64,000 nt of DNA from Pratylenchus scribneri (taxonomy: Eukaryota > Nematoda > Chromadorea > Rhabditida > Pratylenchidae), in assembly GCA_030063045.1 (NCBI GenBank), contig JAQSEB010000127.1, positions 186,001 through 250,000 on the forward strand, given 5' to 3'. The notes under the pieces are model-generated. The model was given only the letters and a program-made list of their open reading frames with translations, searched no databases and was not told where the DNA came from. Below are positions 12,286-23,400 of the stretch, piece by piece (positions within the stretch are counted from its first letter, which is position 1; the number at the start of each line of letters is the position of its first letter). The position numbers were made by a program, and so were the translations under genes.

Positions 12286-14287
12286 ATGGCTAAAATGAAC
12301 GAAAATGTTGCCCAGCCACCGGATATTCCCCCTGAAATATTTGTTACATTGGCCAATGCCATTTGGCCACCATTAATATTTGCTATTATAATTGGCATTC
12401 CTTCGGCCATTCTCTATGCATTTGAACTTGGAATAACCATCACCAAACGAAATGTATTCAAATCATCATTTTTTATATTATTCGCCGTTCGAGCATTTTG
12501 GGTATAAAAAAAATGCAAAATCAATGTTGATTTAAATTTTTAGAGTCTAATTGGACTGATTGGCAATTCCTTTATATTCGATTCGGTCGCATTGGTTGGT
12601 TTTTATCAATTTATTTGCAGCTACCTCGAGTTTTCCTTGCTTTCTTCTACTTTTTAATTGTTCATTCATATCATGTTGAGAATTTGTCAACTACCATTTT
12701 ATTGTTGAATTGCCTCACTTCCCTACTATATCCCTTTAATTATGAGAAGGTAATTTTGAATAAGCTAAAATGTTATTGGTTGGATTATAAATTTAAAAAA
12801 AATATGGATTATTCTTCTTCGCAAATTCAAAATTGATGTGTTTGTGTTTTCCAATTATGTGTTTTTCCTTTCCGGAAAATGTTCGGCAAAATGTGTTTTC
12901 CAATTATGTGTTTTTCCTTTCCGGAAAATGTTCGGCAAAATGTGTTTTCCAATTATGTTTTTTTCCTTTCCGGAAAATGTTCGGCAAAATGTGTTTTCCA
13001 ATTATGTGTTTTTCCTTTCCGGAAAAAGTTCGGCAAAATATGTTTTCGCTATTTGTTTTTTCCTTTTTTTTTCTAAAAATATTTACGAAAATATATTGTT
13101 TCCCTTATTTAATTGTCAACTTAATCATGATTTATATAAATACTAGTTTTGGCACAAAAGGATGTGCTTAATCATTTTGGCAATTTCCCTGCTTCCACTC
13201 ATATTATCTCTCCATTTTCTTTTCTATGATGCATTTGTACACATTCAAATGGACAATTTGACATACACGGTGGATTTCCATTCACAACAAGGGGTAATAT
13301 TATAAAATTTTTCAACAATAAGTAACATTGGCATTTATACTCTCTATTTTTTTAATAAAAAATTTATTAGTAATAGCTAATAGCAATTATCAAATATAAA
13401 AGAATGAGCTAAAAATTTATCTGAAATTGATGCACTAAATAAATTTTATTGTTTCGAATTAAAATTTTTATAAATAAAGGATTGGAATGATGTTATTGTT
13501 TCCACATCTTCTGGCGTGATTTGTTCCCTCATTTGCCTTTTAATTAATTTGGGCATCATTTTTGCATATCGTAGGAATTTGAAAAAAAACTGCCACGAGG
13601 AACAGAAACAACAAAACAGCGATGGCCATACAAAAAGAATTGAGAAGAAATTAACAATTTATGCGATCGTCACTTTTATTGGGCAATTTTTCTTTACTAC
13701 TTTTTTGGTTAGATTTATTGCTTTTTAATTTTAAAAAAATAGGGAAAATTAATCTTACTATTCAAATTGTTCAAAAATGATTTAAAAATATTTTTCATCA
13801 GTCTTATCCTAATTTTCTACTATAATTTTATATAAAAATAGTGGAAATTAGTTGGAAATTTCACAGCTTATCTTAATGCTGATTAATGCTGATTAATGAT
13901 TATTATAAATTATTATCATGACAATAATTTTCAACAAAAATTACTCATAAATAATTTCTTCAATTTTTGAATATAATATCTCCCAATTCCATATAAAAGC
14001 AGATTATCGGCTGCATTGCGGTTTATCTTGGCGATGAATTGGGTTTTGGTCCTCTCACTCAGCAAATGTTTTTCATTGCAGTTTTCAATCAATCTCCATG
14101 GGTTTGCGATTTTTCTACAATTGTTGTTCCTTCTTGGCTGATGTTATGTGCATCGAATTTAATGCAAATTCAATTGAAGGGAATTATTCCATTTTTGAAT
14201 AAATCAAATTGCCAACAACAAGGAGGACCAATTAAAAGCGCATTTCCTCAAATAAAAGTTAAGGTAGAAAATTTATTTAACAATTAA
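12286..14287 (+). pseudogene. Srg/Srv-like serpentine chemoreceptor, copy C, one-base frameshift in exon 2
   Basis: Plus-strand exons at 12286-12501, 12544-12749, 13147-13293, 13480-13707 and 14003-14287 correspond one to one with copies A and B (MAKMNENVAQ..., FWHKRM..., DWNDVIVST..., VVPSWLMLCASN). Exon 2 is 206 nt, while it is 207 nt in both A and B. The lost base is a T in the run that reads AATTTCC in B and AATTCC here, in the codons for the start of TM2. After the deletion the other reading frame runs on as WFLSIYLQLPRVFLAF, so the damage is a single shift. Unless this is a sequencing error, the product is cut short. Intron 2 carries a 49-bp minisatellite. The copy is inverted relative to A and B. 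Confidence 0.78.
12840..13045. repeat. 49-bp minisatellite in receptor copy C intron 2
   Basis: Four full copies and a partial one; CCAATT landmarks at 12851, 12900, 12949 and 12998 are exactly 49 bp apart. The unit contains TTTCCGGAAAATGTTCGGC and TGTGTTTTCCAATTATG. The last copy degenerates (CCGGAAAAAGTTCGG). Confidence 0.95.
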
Positions 14288-15297
14288 AAGTGGCAATTAA
14301 ATGGGGAAAATGGAATTTACAAGTTTAGACGTCCTTGTCGTCCCGGCCAAAGTAGTGGACCATAGAAGCAGTAAAAAGCTATTCTATCAAAGTCTGGCCT
14401 GGAATGGCCATTCCTCAACTTGGGAGGCGTGGCCAAAATATTGATAAATGGGTAAATGAAGGAGAAGTTGGTCAAGAAAATGGCTTGGGACAATCTAAAG
14501 GATGATGGGAAATTCGAGAGAATGTTCCATACCAAATAATTTTAAAAATTTTCTTAAATTTTAAAATGTAATTATTGAGGCAAATGAAAGGCGGAGAAAA
14601 TGTGTACTTTATCATTGATTCAATAATAAGTTGTTTTGTTAGACAAATTCCACCTGACTTTCTTTTAAACAAAAAAATGTCAACAAATTTCTTTACATAT
14701 TTAATTATGTCAGAAAATTGAAAATTCGAAGGAATGGCTAACAATTAAGAATATATCTCTCTTTTTGACGAAATGGAATAAAATTGGCCGAATGAAAATT
14801 TTTATTTAATTTTTAAAAATAAAAAATGAATAAAAAAATGCAATTAAAATTCTTTGGTAAAAAATTGTTTATCCAATATTCTTTTTCTTTTTCTTTTCCA
14901 AAAGTAATTCGATTTTATTCGCACTGTTCTTGTCAAGATGTATTTTCTTACCATTCTTATAATATGCATAACTGTAAAATAATTAAATAGATTATTATAA
15001 ATTAATTAAAATATATTAATAATTTGCAGAAAAAAATAAATTATTGCAAAAATTCAAAAATTTGATTTTTTAGTTACATAAAAATTTAGTCATAATATTG
15101 GCTTTTTTATAAACATTTTTATTTTATTATAATTTCAAAATTTGAACCAATATTTTTGGCTAAAAAAATAATCAGAGTTTTTGACATTAAAAAATTTCTA
15201 AATTAATTATAATATTTTTTCTACTTACATTTTTTTTTCTCACATTTATTAATTATATTGTTTTATTTATGTTTGTATATATTCCCCCTTTTTTAGT
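14288..15297. other. Intergenic region between receptor copy C and the phosphatase gene
   Basis: Contains the 3' flanks of two convergent genes. Short ORFs near 14317-14744 on the minus strand have no recognisable domain or splice context and are not called. The piece at 14330-14480 is less AT-rich than its surroundings (CTTGTCGTCCCGGCC, CTTGGGAGGCGTGGCC) but I do not recognise it. Confidence 0.5.
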
Positions 15298-18200
15298 TTA
15301 CTTCAAAAGCACTTGGTAGATGTATTTGTATTGAACATCTTTTTGTACACTACCAGCCCTTTGTTTGCGCAATTGTTCGACAAGTGGCCAAATGACCAGT
15401 GGTCGATTGTAGCGCATTTGATTTTGGGCCAATTCAATGGCCACAATTGTCCCAGTTCGTCCGATTCCTTTTAAAGGGATATTATTATTATTATTGGAAT
15501 ATAATTATGATGAGGGATTTAATTTAAATGAATTTTTTGTAATTAAATATTACCTTTAAGCTTTGCAAATGTTATATCTTTTAATAGCTTATTATATGGA
15601 CTGATATGAAATTATAAGGGGAAGAAAATTAGATGATTTTGATAGGAATTTCATAAAATTATGGCTAAAAAGTAAAATGGGATAACTTTTTTTTGGCCAT
15701 AATTTTCTGCTGCTGAATTTTGATTGATCAATCATTTTGACATATTTAAAAAAATTGTTTTCGTTAATTTTTTCAATAGATTTGATATTAAAATATTCTA
15801 CAGAAATGTTATAAATCAATGGTTAAAATTTTTATTAATTGCTGAATCTGAAATTAAAATTGTATTGTTCGACACGAAAAATGTGGGTTAAATAATTCAT
15901 TTTTTGGCAAATTAATAGACCAACTTAAAATTGAATTCACAAATTTCAGGTGCCCTAGTCTATATTACCCATTTTAATATATTATTACCTGCCGAACAAT
16001 GTATAACAATATTTTCGTAGTCTTTCAACGTGTCCCAAAGCCAAATTGGTGAAAGTAAATCCTGTGGTTTGTCATGGTCTGGCCATTCCCGCCAATGAAA
16101 ATGGGTCACTTTATGCTTTTTATTATTCTTTTTTGTCTCAACAATTTGCAATTCAGTTTCAAGAATATTTCCATATAATTTTTTCTGATCAATAAAATTA
16201 ATTTGCATAGCGCCTTTGATGGGTTTCTGCAAAGAATTTTCGGTAGATTATTTTTTTTGATTAAATTTTCACATCTTTAATCAAATATCAAATTTGGTGT
16301 GTGTTTTTTCAATCTTGTAGGTAGAATAAGCATTTATTAAGTAGGAATAGGTACTCGAATTAGGGCAAGAATAGGGGGAATAATAATACCCAAGTACCCA
16401 CATACATGTTGGGTGTACATATTTTACTGACAATAAATTTTAAGTGGAACACAGACTTAGGGCTAATCCGATATTAATGATATTGGTATCAAATTAAAGA
16501 ACGCACTTCTGATGACTATCGATTGATATAAAATTTATTTGGATTGGTTCAGAAATAGCAGAATTGTAGTTAAAAACATTAAATAAAACTAGTAATTAAA
16601 TTTGTAAATAATTCCACCATATCTTAATCAATCCAAATAAATCTTATAACTACCGATAGCCTGTAGTGCGCTCTTTAATTTGGTATCAAAATCATTGATA
16701 TCGGTTTAGCCCTTAATGAGCTACACACGCCGTCGCCCAGTTGTAGCGTATTTTTTTAAGTTGAACGGTAAATCCAACCGAGCAATTTGACTAAATTTTT
16801 CCAAAGTCAAATTCAGTTTTGTCTGTCCAGAGTACCAGCTTAAAACTAACCCTCTTGTTCAATGGCCAATATTGGGCACTTTTTTCAACAATTTTTTTTT
16901 CAACATCATTTTCCCAAGTATCAGTGACCATCACAATTGCATCAATTTGTTTGTCTACGACCATTTCCCAGAAATCATCAATTGTATTTTGCTTTGGTCC
17001 TTGGGTGGCGATTATTATATGGTCCCTCCAACCTAATAAATATTTAATTTTATATTTTTATGAATTTATTATTTTAACAAATTTTTAATAATTTTTAAAT
17101 TTTTAAAATGAATTCTTGAAAATATTAATATAAAAATAAAATTGAATTTATTACCATTTTGGACATAATTTGCGTGAATATATTTGCCGGAAGTGAGTTT
17201 CACACGTGTCTCATCAATCAAATGCACATCGGGGTAACGATTTTTGTCCATATTACTGTGTGGAAAAAAAGTAAAATTTAAATTTACCTTTATTAGATTA
17301 TCCAAATTTTTAGTAGAAAATAAATCAATTTAATCTTTCATATCCCTAGTAGGAAACGTTTTTAATTTTTTGGGCCCATAACGGAAAATTGCCGAAATGC
17401 ATTTTTTTGAATTTTCTTTGTTTTTCTTAAAAACCTCTTTTTTTAATTCCCAATAGGGAATTAATTATTTTTCAATATAACTAAAAAATAAGGAGAATTA
17501 TTAGAGGGTGGATGGTGCGTGAGAAATTCAAAAAAGTTTTTTTGGTATATTTATCTTTCCTAAAATTTTTTATATAAATTATGATAATTCAATTACTCTT
17601 GAAATAATTTCGATTGCCCAATCATTTTAGACGGGTGGAATTCTTTCAACAAATCAGCCCAATCTTTTTCGGCCACATTCTTTGCCCATTCCTCCAATCT
17701 TTTGAAATATTCTTTAGATTCATTATCAGCCGGCTAAAATTGAATAAATTTTAATTTGTCGAAATTTGAATTAAATCATTTGATTTTTGATGATCATTTT
17801 TCATATTCAAATTCTCTATCCTTGAAATAAAAACATTTTTGAATATTACAGCATAACCCTTCTTCTAATTGCTCATTGGGAATTATTTTCCAACCCCTCA
17901 AAAATTGGAAAAATTTGGAGTTTAACTCCTAAATTTATGGAAATTTCTGGACATAGCGGATTTTGTTAAGCTTTAGGGAATTAAGAAAATGTAATAACAC
18001 TACCAAAAGCTATGGAATGGAGTCCTCAAAGACGAGGGTGGTGAATTAATAGAGGATGCGGTATTAAAATAGGTTATACTACAGTTAAAGAAGGGAGAAA
18101 ATTTCAAATTTGGAAGAGATAATATAAAAATTACTAAAAATTAATTTTATTCAATAGTCTAAAAACATTATTTAAGATTTAATTGCATCAAAAAATTCGT

Positions 18201-18374
18201 ATTTACCGGTTTTGACATTATTTTGCGAGCATTTTTCCCCATATTCTCCATAAGTCCAGGTTTTGGTTTCGTTTTAGTGCCAGTGCCAGTACCAGCATGA
18301 GCCTCAGCTTCCGTTCTTTCATCATTGATGAGGAGGAGAAGAAGAAATATTCGTATAATTAAGAAATAATTCAT
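15298..18374 (-). CDS. Secreted protein tyrosine phosphatase
   Basis: Six exons on the minus strand: 18207-18374, 17597-17733, 17155-17255, 16851-17032, 15989-16226, 15298-15467; 996 nt, 331 residues. The N-terminus (MNYFLIIRIFLLLLLIN) is a typical signal peptide, followed by a short Gly/Thr/Lys-rich linker, with no later membrane span. The catalytic domain has, in order, FQDNMDKNRYPDV, IHANYVQNGW, ATQGPKQNTIDDFWEMV, AQYWPL, the WPD loop (HFHWREWPDHD, near residue 245) and the P-loop HCSAGIGRTG (near 271-280), which is created across the junction of exons 5 and 6. The catalytic Cys, the P-loop Arg and the WPD Asp are all present, so it should dephosphorylate phosphotyrosine. Export from the cell is unusual for a PTP with no membrane segment; a secreted effector or a lumenal enzyme are options. 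Intron 4 contains a Harbinger-like MITE, and another MITE lies about 30 bp upstream of the ATG. Confidence 0.88.
16460..16712. mobile_element. PIF/Harbinger-like MITE with TTA target duplication
   Basis: Long imperfect inverted repeats: the left end begins GGGCTAATCCGATATTAATG and the right end, read on the other strand, begins GGGCTAAACCGATATCAATG; similarity continues for about 50 bp to the AACGCACT / AGCGCACT block. The element is flanked by TTA (16457-16459) and TTA (16713-16715), the 3-bp duplication typical of Harbinger elements. No ORF. It is inside an intron of the phosphatase gene. Confidence 0.82.
17870..18055. repeat. Dispersed repeat, also at 43.31-43.50 kb
   Basis: The segment with GGACATAGCGGATTTTGTTAA, TTTAGGGAATTGAAA-like, AGAAGCTATTGG-like and CCTCAAA landmarks recurs in the same order at about 43310-43500 (for example TAGGGAATT AAGAAAATGTAA here against TAGGGAATT GAAAAACATTCA there). 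Both copies are intronic. Ends are not clear and no terminal repeats were found. Confidence 0.5.
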
Positions 18375-18403
18375 TTATGTTGAGGTCATAAAAATTTCGG
18401 AGC

Positions 18404-18786
18404 GGGATGTTTTGTGGCGCGGCCGGTTTGTGGCGAAAGCTAATAGCTCAGCGCCTAATAAATGTTTTCGAATGTTTTTTATATCATTGAATAGAGCAAA
18501 AAAAACTCTATCAGCCCATATAAAAATCAAATTATATAAAACATATTTTTGCATTTTTAAAAATTCAAAAACCTTCAAAATTGACACCATTTTTCCCAGT
18601 TTTATTCAATAGCTCATAACTTTCTTTATTTTGAATAATATAAAATGATTTTTATATCATTCGATAGATAATACATTGCTCTATCAAATGAATATAAAAA
18701 CATTCCAAAACGGTTCAGAATGAGATGAGTTATAAAGCAAAAACTAGTTCGCCACAAACCGGCCCGCCACAAACCGTCGCATACCC
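18404..18786. mobile_element. Foldback MITE just upstream of the phosphatase start codon
   Basis: The left end carries TTTTGTGGCGCGGCCGGTTT followed by GTGGCGAA; the right end, read on the other strand, carries GGTTTGTGGCGGGCCGGTTT followed by GTGGCGAA. Inside, ATATCATTGAATAGAGC pairs with GCTCTATCAAATGA-like sequence. The GC-rich arms stand out from the AT-rich surroundings. It occupies the region from about 30 to 410 bp upstream of the ATG at 18374, so it makes up much of the expected promoter or 5' UTR. Confidence 0.82.
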
Positions 18787-19498
18787 TAAAAATTTCTTTA
18801 TAAAAGAAAATAATTAATTAATTTCTAATAAAAATCATTAAATTTATTCCAAAAATTTTTATATTATCAGCATTTTTGAAAGGTCATAAAATTTGGTCAA
18901 AAGTTGGGATGGGATCATATAATTTGAATTTTTGAGCCTCAAAAAAGTTTTTCAACAACAAGAATTGATTTATCTAAATTCTATGCTTTTATGGATATGG
19001 CATATGGGTATATTTATTAATGAATATAATTTTTATAAATATAAATGATAAAATTATGCAAAATGAGCTAAAGCTAATTCAAAACTATATTTTATTTGAT
19101 TTCAAATTCGTTGAATTTATTCAGCTTTCTGATTTTTAAGAATTTGACGCCAATTACTAAAATGTCCAATATTTTACTCCGAAATTATAAAAACTGTTGT
19201 ACGGTTGATTTTCATTTACGTTTTAAAAAGTCACAGAAATATTTCATTCCTTTTTGAGGCATTAAAAAGGAAAGGTCAATTTTGATCATTTTATTTGTGC
19301 AGCTGCCCCGATGCTTTTGCTTTAATTTCATATTGAAAATTAAACTTTTAGAACGGCTTAATGAATAATTTTAAAAAATTCCATCTCAAATAATAATAAT
19401 AAATGTTTTGGTTCAATTTTGAAAATGTACATAGAAAGGTCATTGACAAAAAGCTTTTAGCAAAATCGACAATAAAAAAAAAGAAAGATGTTCTGCTG
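18787..19498. other. Intergenic AT-rich sequence
   Basis: No recognisable gene, RNA or repeat. Confidence 0.5.
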
Positions 19499-19916
19499 GG
19501 TGCTAGGTCATCTCCACAATTCTGCAAATATGGGCATGTCCACAATTCTGCAATTATAAGCGTTTTCGATTTATAACAAGTCAGAAACCGGTTTTAGACT
19601 CAACAAACCTTATACCAATTTGTAGATCTCATCGAGACGCATCGATTGGTATATAATTTGTTATGGTTTGGCCCAAAATGAAAGAGTTTTAAACCAAAAA
19701 TTTGAAAAATGGTTTAATACCATTTAATTTTGACCAAACCATGGAAAATTATATATCATTGGATGCGTTTCGATGAGATCTATAAATGGTATAAGGTTTG
19801 TGGGGTCTAAAACCGGTTTCCGATTTATTATAGTCGAAAACGCCCATAATTGCAGAATTGTGGACATGCCCATAATTGCATAGTTCTTTATCTATTGTGG
19901 AGATGACCCCGGACGG
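19499..19916. mobile_element. Inverted-repeat MITE with 8-bp flanking repeat
   Basis: Two arms of about 200 bp: GGTCATCTCCACAATTCTGC at 19506 on the left and GTGGAGATGACC ending at 19908 on the right. Inner matches include ACCGGTTTTAGAC / GTCTAAAACCGGTTT and CGATTGGTATATAATTT / AAATTATATATCATTGG. The octamer TTCTGCTG occurs at 19491-19498 and 19917-19924, which would be the target duplication of a hAT-like element. A diverged relative is at about 48480-48760. Confidence 0.78.
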
Positions 19917-19924
19917 TTCTGCTG

Positions 19925-20400
19925 TATTGAAATCGCTTTATTACTTTATAAGGCATTTACAGCTTGGCGAATTCTCAATAAAACAAATGAATTATTAAAA
20001 TGATAAAAATTCTGGAAGTAAAATCGAAGATGCCGAATCCTAGTTAATTCATCAAGTTGAATTGCCATTTAATAAATTAATATAAAACTGGGCATTGATA
20101 TCTCACTTAAAAATATTTTGAAAAATTGTAGAAATTATTTATTCTGAATAAAAATTCAAAATCCAGAAATAGAATAAATTTTACCCCTATAGCCTCAAAT
20201 TGGTTAGCCAAGAATCAAAAATTTATATGTTTTTAAAAGATTTTATGTATAGCAAAAATAGAAAAAAATATAAATGCTTGATCAATTTAATAATAGTAAA
20301 TTGGATGAATTTGCATAAAATAATGAATATTGTTGAAAATTGTCTGATGAATATGTCCAAAATGCATCAAATAATTTAATTCTTCCTTTCCATCGAAAAT
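19925..20400. other. Intergenic sequence, 3' of the minus-strand Hsp70 gene
   Basis: AT-rich with no recognised gene. Confidence 0.5.
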
Positions 20401-23400
20401 TCAATTTCCTTTCAATTCCAACAATTTTGCCTTGAATTGTTCAACACTTGCTGTGCTCGCATTTTCGTAATACCATGCACTGATTTGGGCCAAACGTTCG
20501 CCAATATTTGGTCTCTGAAATATGCATAGAATTAGTATATTATTTTAAAAAAATAAAATGATTAATTATCAAGGCAGTATATATTGGCCTAAATCACTTT
20601 ATATTCTCCCAAAATTAGTCATAAGATTTTAATCATAAAAACAATATTTCACATATATAAAAAATCAAAATTTCTAAACAAAAAATTCACTCTAGTGGTC
20701 GGAACTCGAAACTGATAGTACCCATAAAAAGGGTTAAAAAAATATAATTATTTGAGTGAGTGAAGGTAATTTTTTTTAATAAATTGTTAAAATTAGAATT
20801 TTTATAATTTTATTTTAATAAATCTGAAAAAAATATCTACCATTTTGGATTTAGTTTAGATGTCACTCAAAAAGTATCCAAATTTTTTTTATGATTAAAA
20901 TATTAATGTATTTATTTTGCGTCATATTATACTCTTATACCACAGGTGGAATTTTAACCTATAAAAATTTAAAAATTTTTGGGCGCATTTTTCAATAGAT
21001 TATATGAGTAGATTTTTTGTAGAGCTATCGGTAACTAAGAAAAAGTAATAAAAAAATTTTTAGAGAGTTAAGAATTAAAAGAATATATAAAATTGAGCAT
21101 TTTCCTCACCTCAGTTTTTGCATTTTCAATAGCAACTATCAATTCCGTACGGGCCTGTTGCCTTTGCAATTCTTTGGCATCCGAATCGGCAAACAAATTC
21201 GCCTCATTCAATTGTTCGGCAATTGCATTTTCATCCGTTGCCTCCAGCCCATTCATCCATTCCGCTGCATTCAATTCCATCCGCACAATTTGTCCATCAT
21301 TTTCGGCACGTGCGAATAAAAGTCCATTTTCATTGATGCCAATCCAAAGTTGCACAGCAACGGTGTCAGCCTTTCCCGGCGTTAAATTCTCGATGAAAAG
21401 TGATTGAAGTGGACGATTTTTGGAGGCAAGTTTACGTTCGCCCTCGAAAAACTGTAAAATATTTAATTTATTTAATGAAAATATTTTTTACAAATTTTTA
21501 AATCATTTTTTTGTCATCAATTTCTCTTTTTTTCACCTGAATTTGGGTCAATTTCTCATCAAAAATTTTTCAAAATTCAAAAATTTTCATGCAATTTAAA
21601 GGCTCTCAAAAACAAGGAAACTAACTAATTTCTTTTTTTAAAAAAAATATTTTTTTTGAAATTTCAAACAAAGCCCTAATCCCAATCGGGGGTATAAAAA
21701 TATAAAAAAAAATAATTGCCAGGTTTTTAATTCATTTAAAAAATTAATTTTTGTTCGCAATTTCGTTTTCCCCTCTTACTTACATCAAAAATGGCCGAAT
21801 ATTGGTTGTTGATGACATTGTAATAAACGAAATGCTTTTCCGGAAATGGAATTGGTGAATTGCGCGGAATCAGCACATTGAATGTTCCATCCTCCAATGC
21901 CAGCCCAATCGATAATGGAATTGCCTCAATCAATGCCATTCGGGGCAATGCTTCCTTCAAATTAAAAAAGAGAATAATTAATTTAATTAATTTTTAAAAT
22001 TTTGAAAAATTATTAAAAATGATAAAATATTATAATTTTAATAATTTGTTATTTGTTTTTGGGCAAATATACGTAATTCATTTGATAAAAACATTAATTT
22101 ATTCATTGAAAAATCTAACTCTTATTAAACCTCAACAATTTTGAATCGATATTTTTGAAAAAAAAAACAAAAATTTTAGAAGAAAAGAAAAATTTTTCAA
22201 GATGGATTTTTCCCCAAAAAAAAATATTTCAAAAAATGCAAAAATTAAACATTTATTTTGTAAAACCCACATAAACACCGCTGATTTGGGCAGCCAAAAC
22301 CGCAGCTCCCTTCACCACAGCCTGCTCCGGCTCCATACTTTGATTGAATTTTGCCTCCGGGAATCCACGTTCAATCAGTTTTGTTCGGATTAGTGGAATT
22401 TTTGATGAGCCTCCAACGAGGAGAATTTCATCAATTTGTTCCATTTCCATTTGGGCATCCGTCAAAAGTTGTTCAGTCAAATCGACGGTTGTTGTGATTA
22501 TTGGCGTGATCAATTCCTCAAATTCGGCACGAGTGAACTCCAAATCATCGTTTACGCCAAAATTGCCCAAATATAAACTGAAATATAAAATATCAATTAT
22601 TAGTTGGAATTTTTTTAATTAATTTTGTTGATTTTATTTTTCATAAATAATTCCAAAATAAAAAGAGATATGCTTTGAATATGCATAAAATTTGAATATT
22701 TATTGGAACAAAATTTATTTAAACGGATCTTGCGCGACAAGTCAGAATGAATTTTAGCTTTAAATTTACCATTTTTGTTACTATTTTATAGCCCTAATTG
22801 GGTAAAAAGAAAAATTAATGGATTTGATGGAAATTTTCACAAATAGTTGCGGCCAAAAAAGTTGTAAAGTATGTGAAAATTTGTAAATTTCATGTAAATT
22901 ATTTTTCATTTTAATATTAAAATGGTTTAAAGAAAATTTAATAAAATGTAATGAAAATTCGGTTAGCTAATATTAAAAATTGTTGATAAAAAACAATTCG
23001 CATTTTTCTATAAAAAAAGTATAATTTCATTTTTAAAAATTTTGGTAAAAATTTCCAAAAAAGTTCAATACTTAATCTATAGTCTAAATTTCAATTAACC
23101 ATCCATATACAGGGTGGACCAAAAGTTCTGTTACTCGAATTTTTATTCATAAAAATTAAACGGATAAATAAATTTTTTTCATTTTTGGCATAATAATAAA
23201 TCATTAAGCTCTTTATTGGAATTATTAAAAGAATTGTGAATTTAAAGCCTCTCATTCGAGAGGCGAACTTGAATACATGTCCTCCTCACAAGGGAAGTAC
23301 CTCACCTTAAGGTGGCCCTTTTTAATGAGACTTTGCATATGTTTAGGGCATAGGATGCCTACACCTAAATCACAATTTTTATCTGCGGAATGGACACGCC

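Noticed and set aside
14317..14744. Minus-strand ORFs of 72 and 90 codons
   Set aside because: No domain, no acceptable splice neighbours and no paralogue; treated as intergenic.
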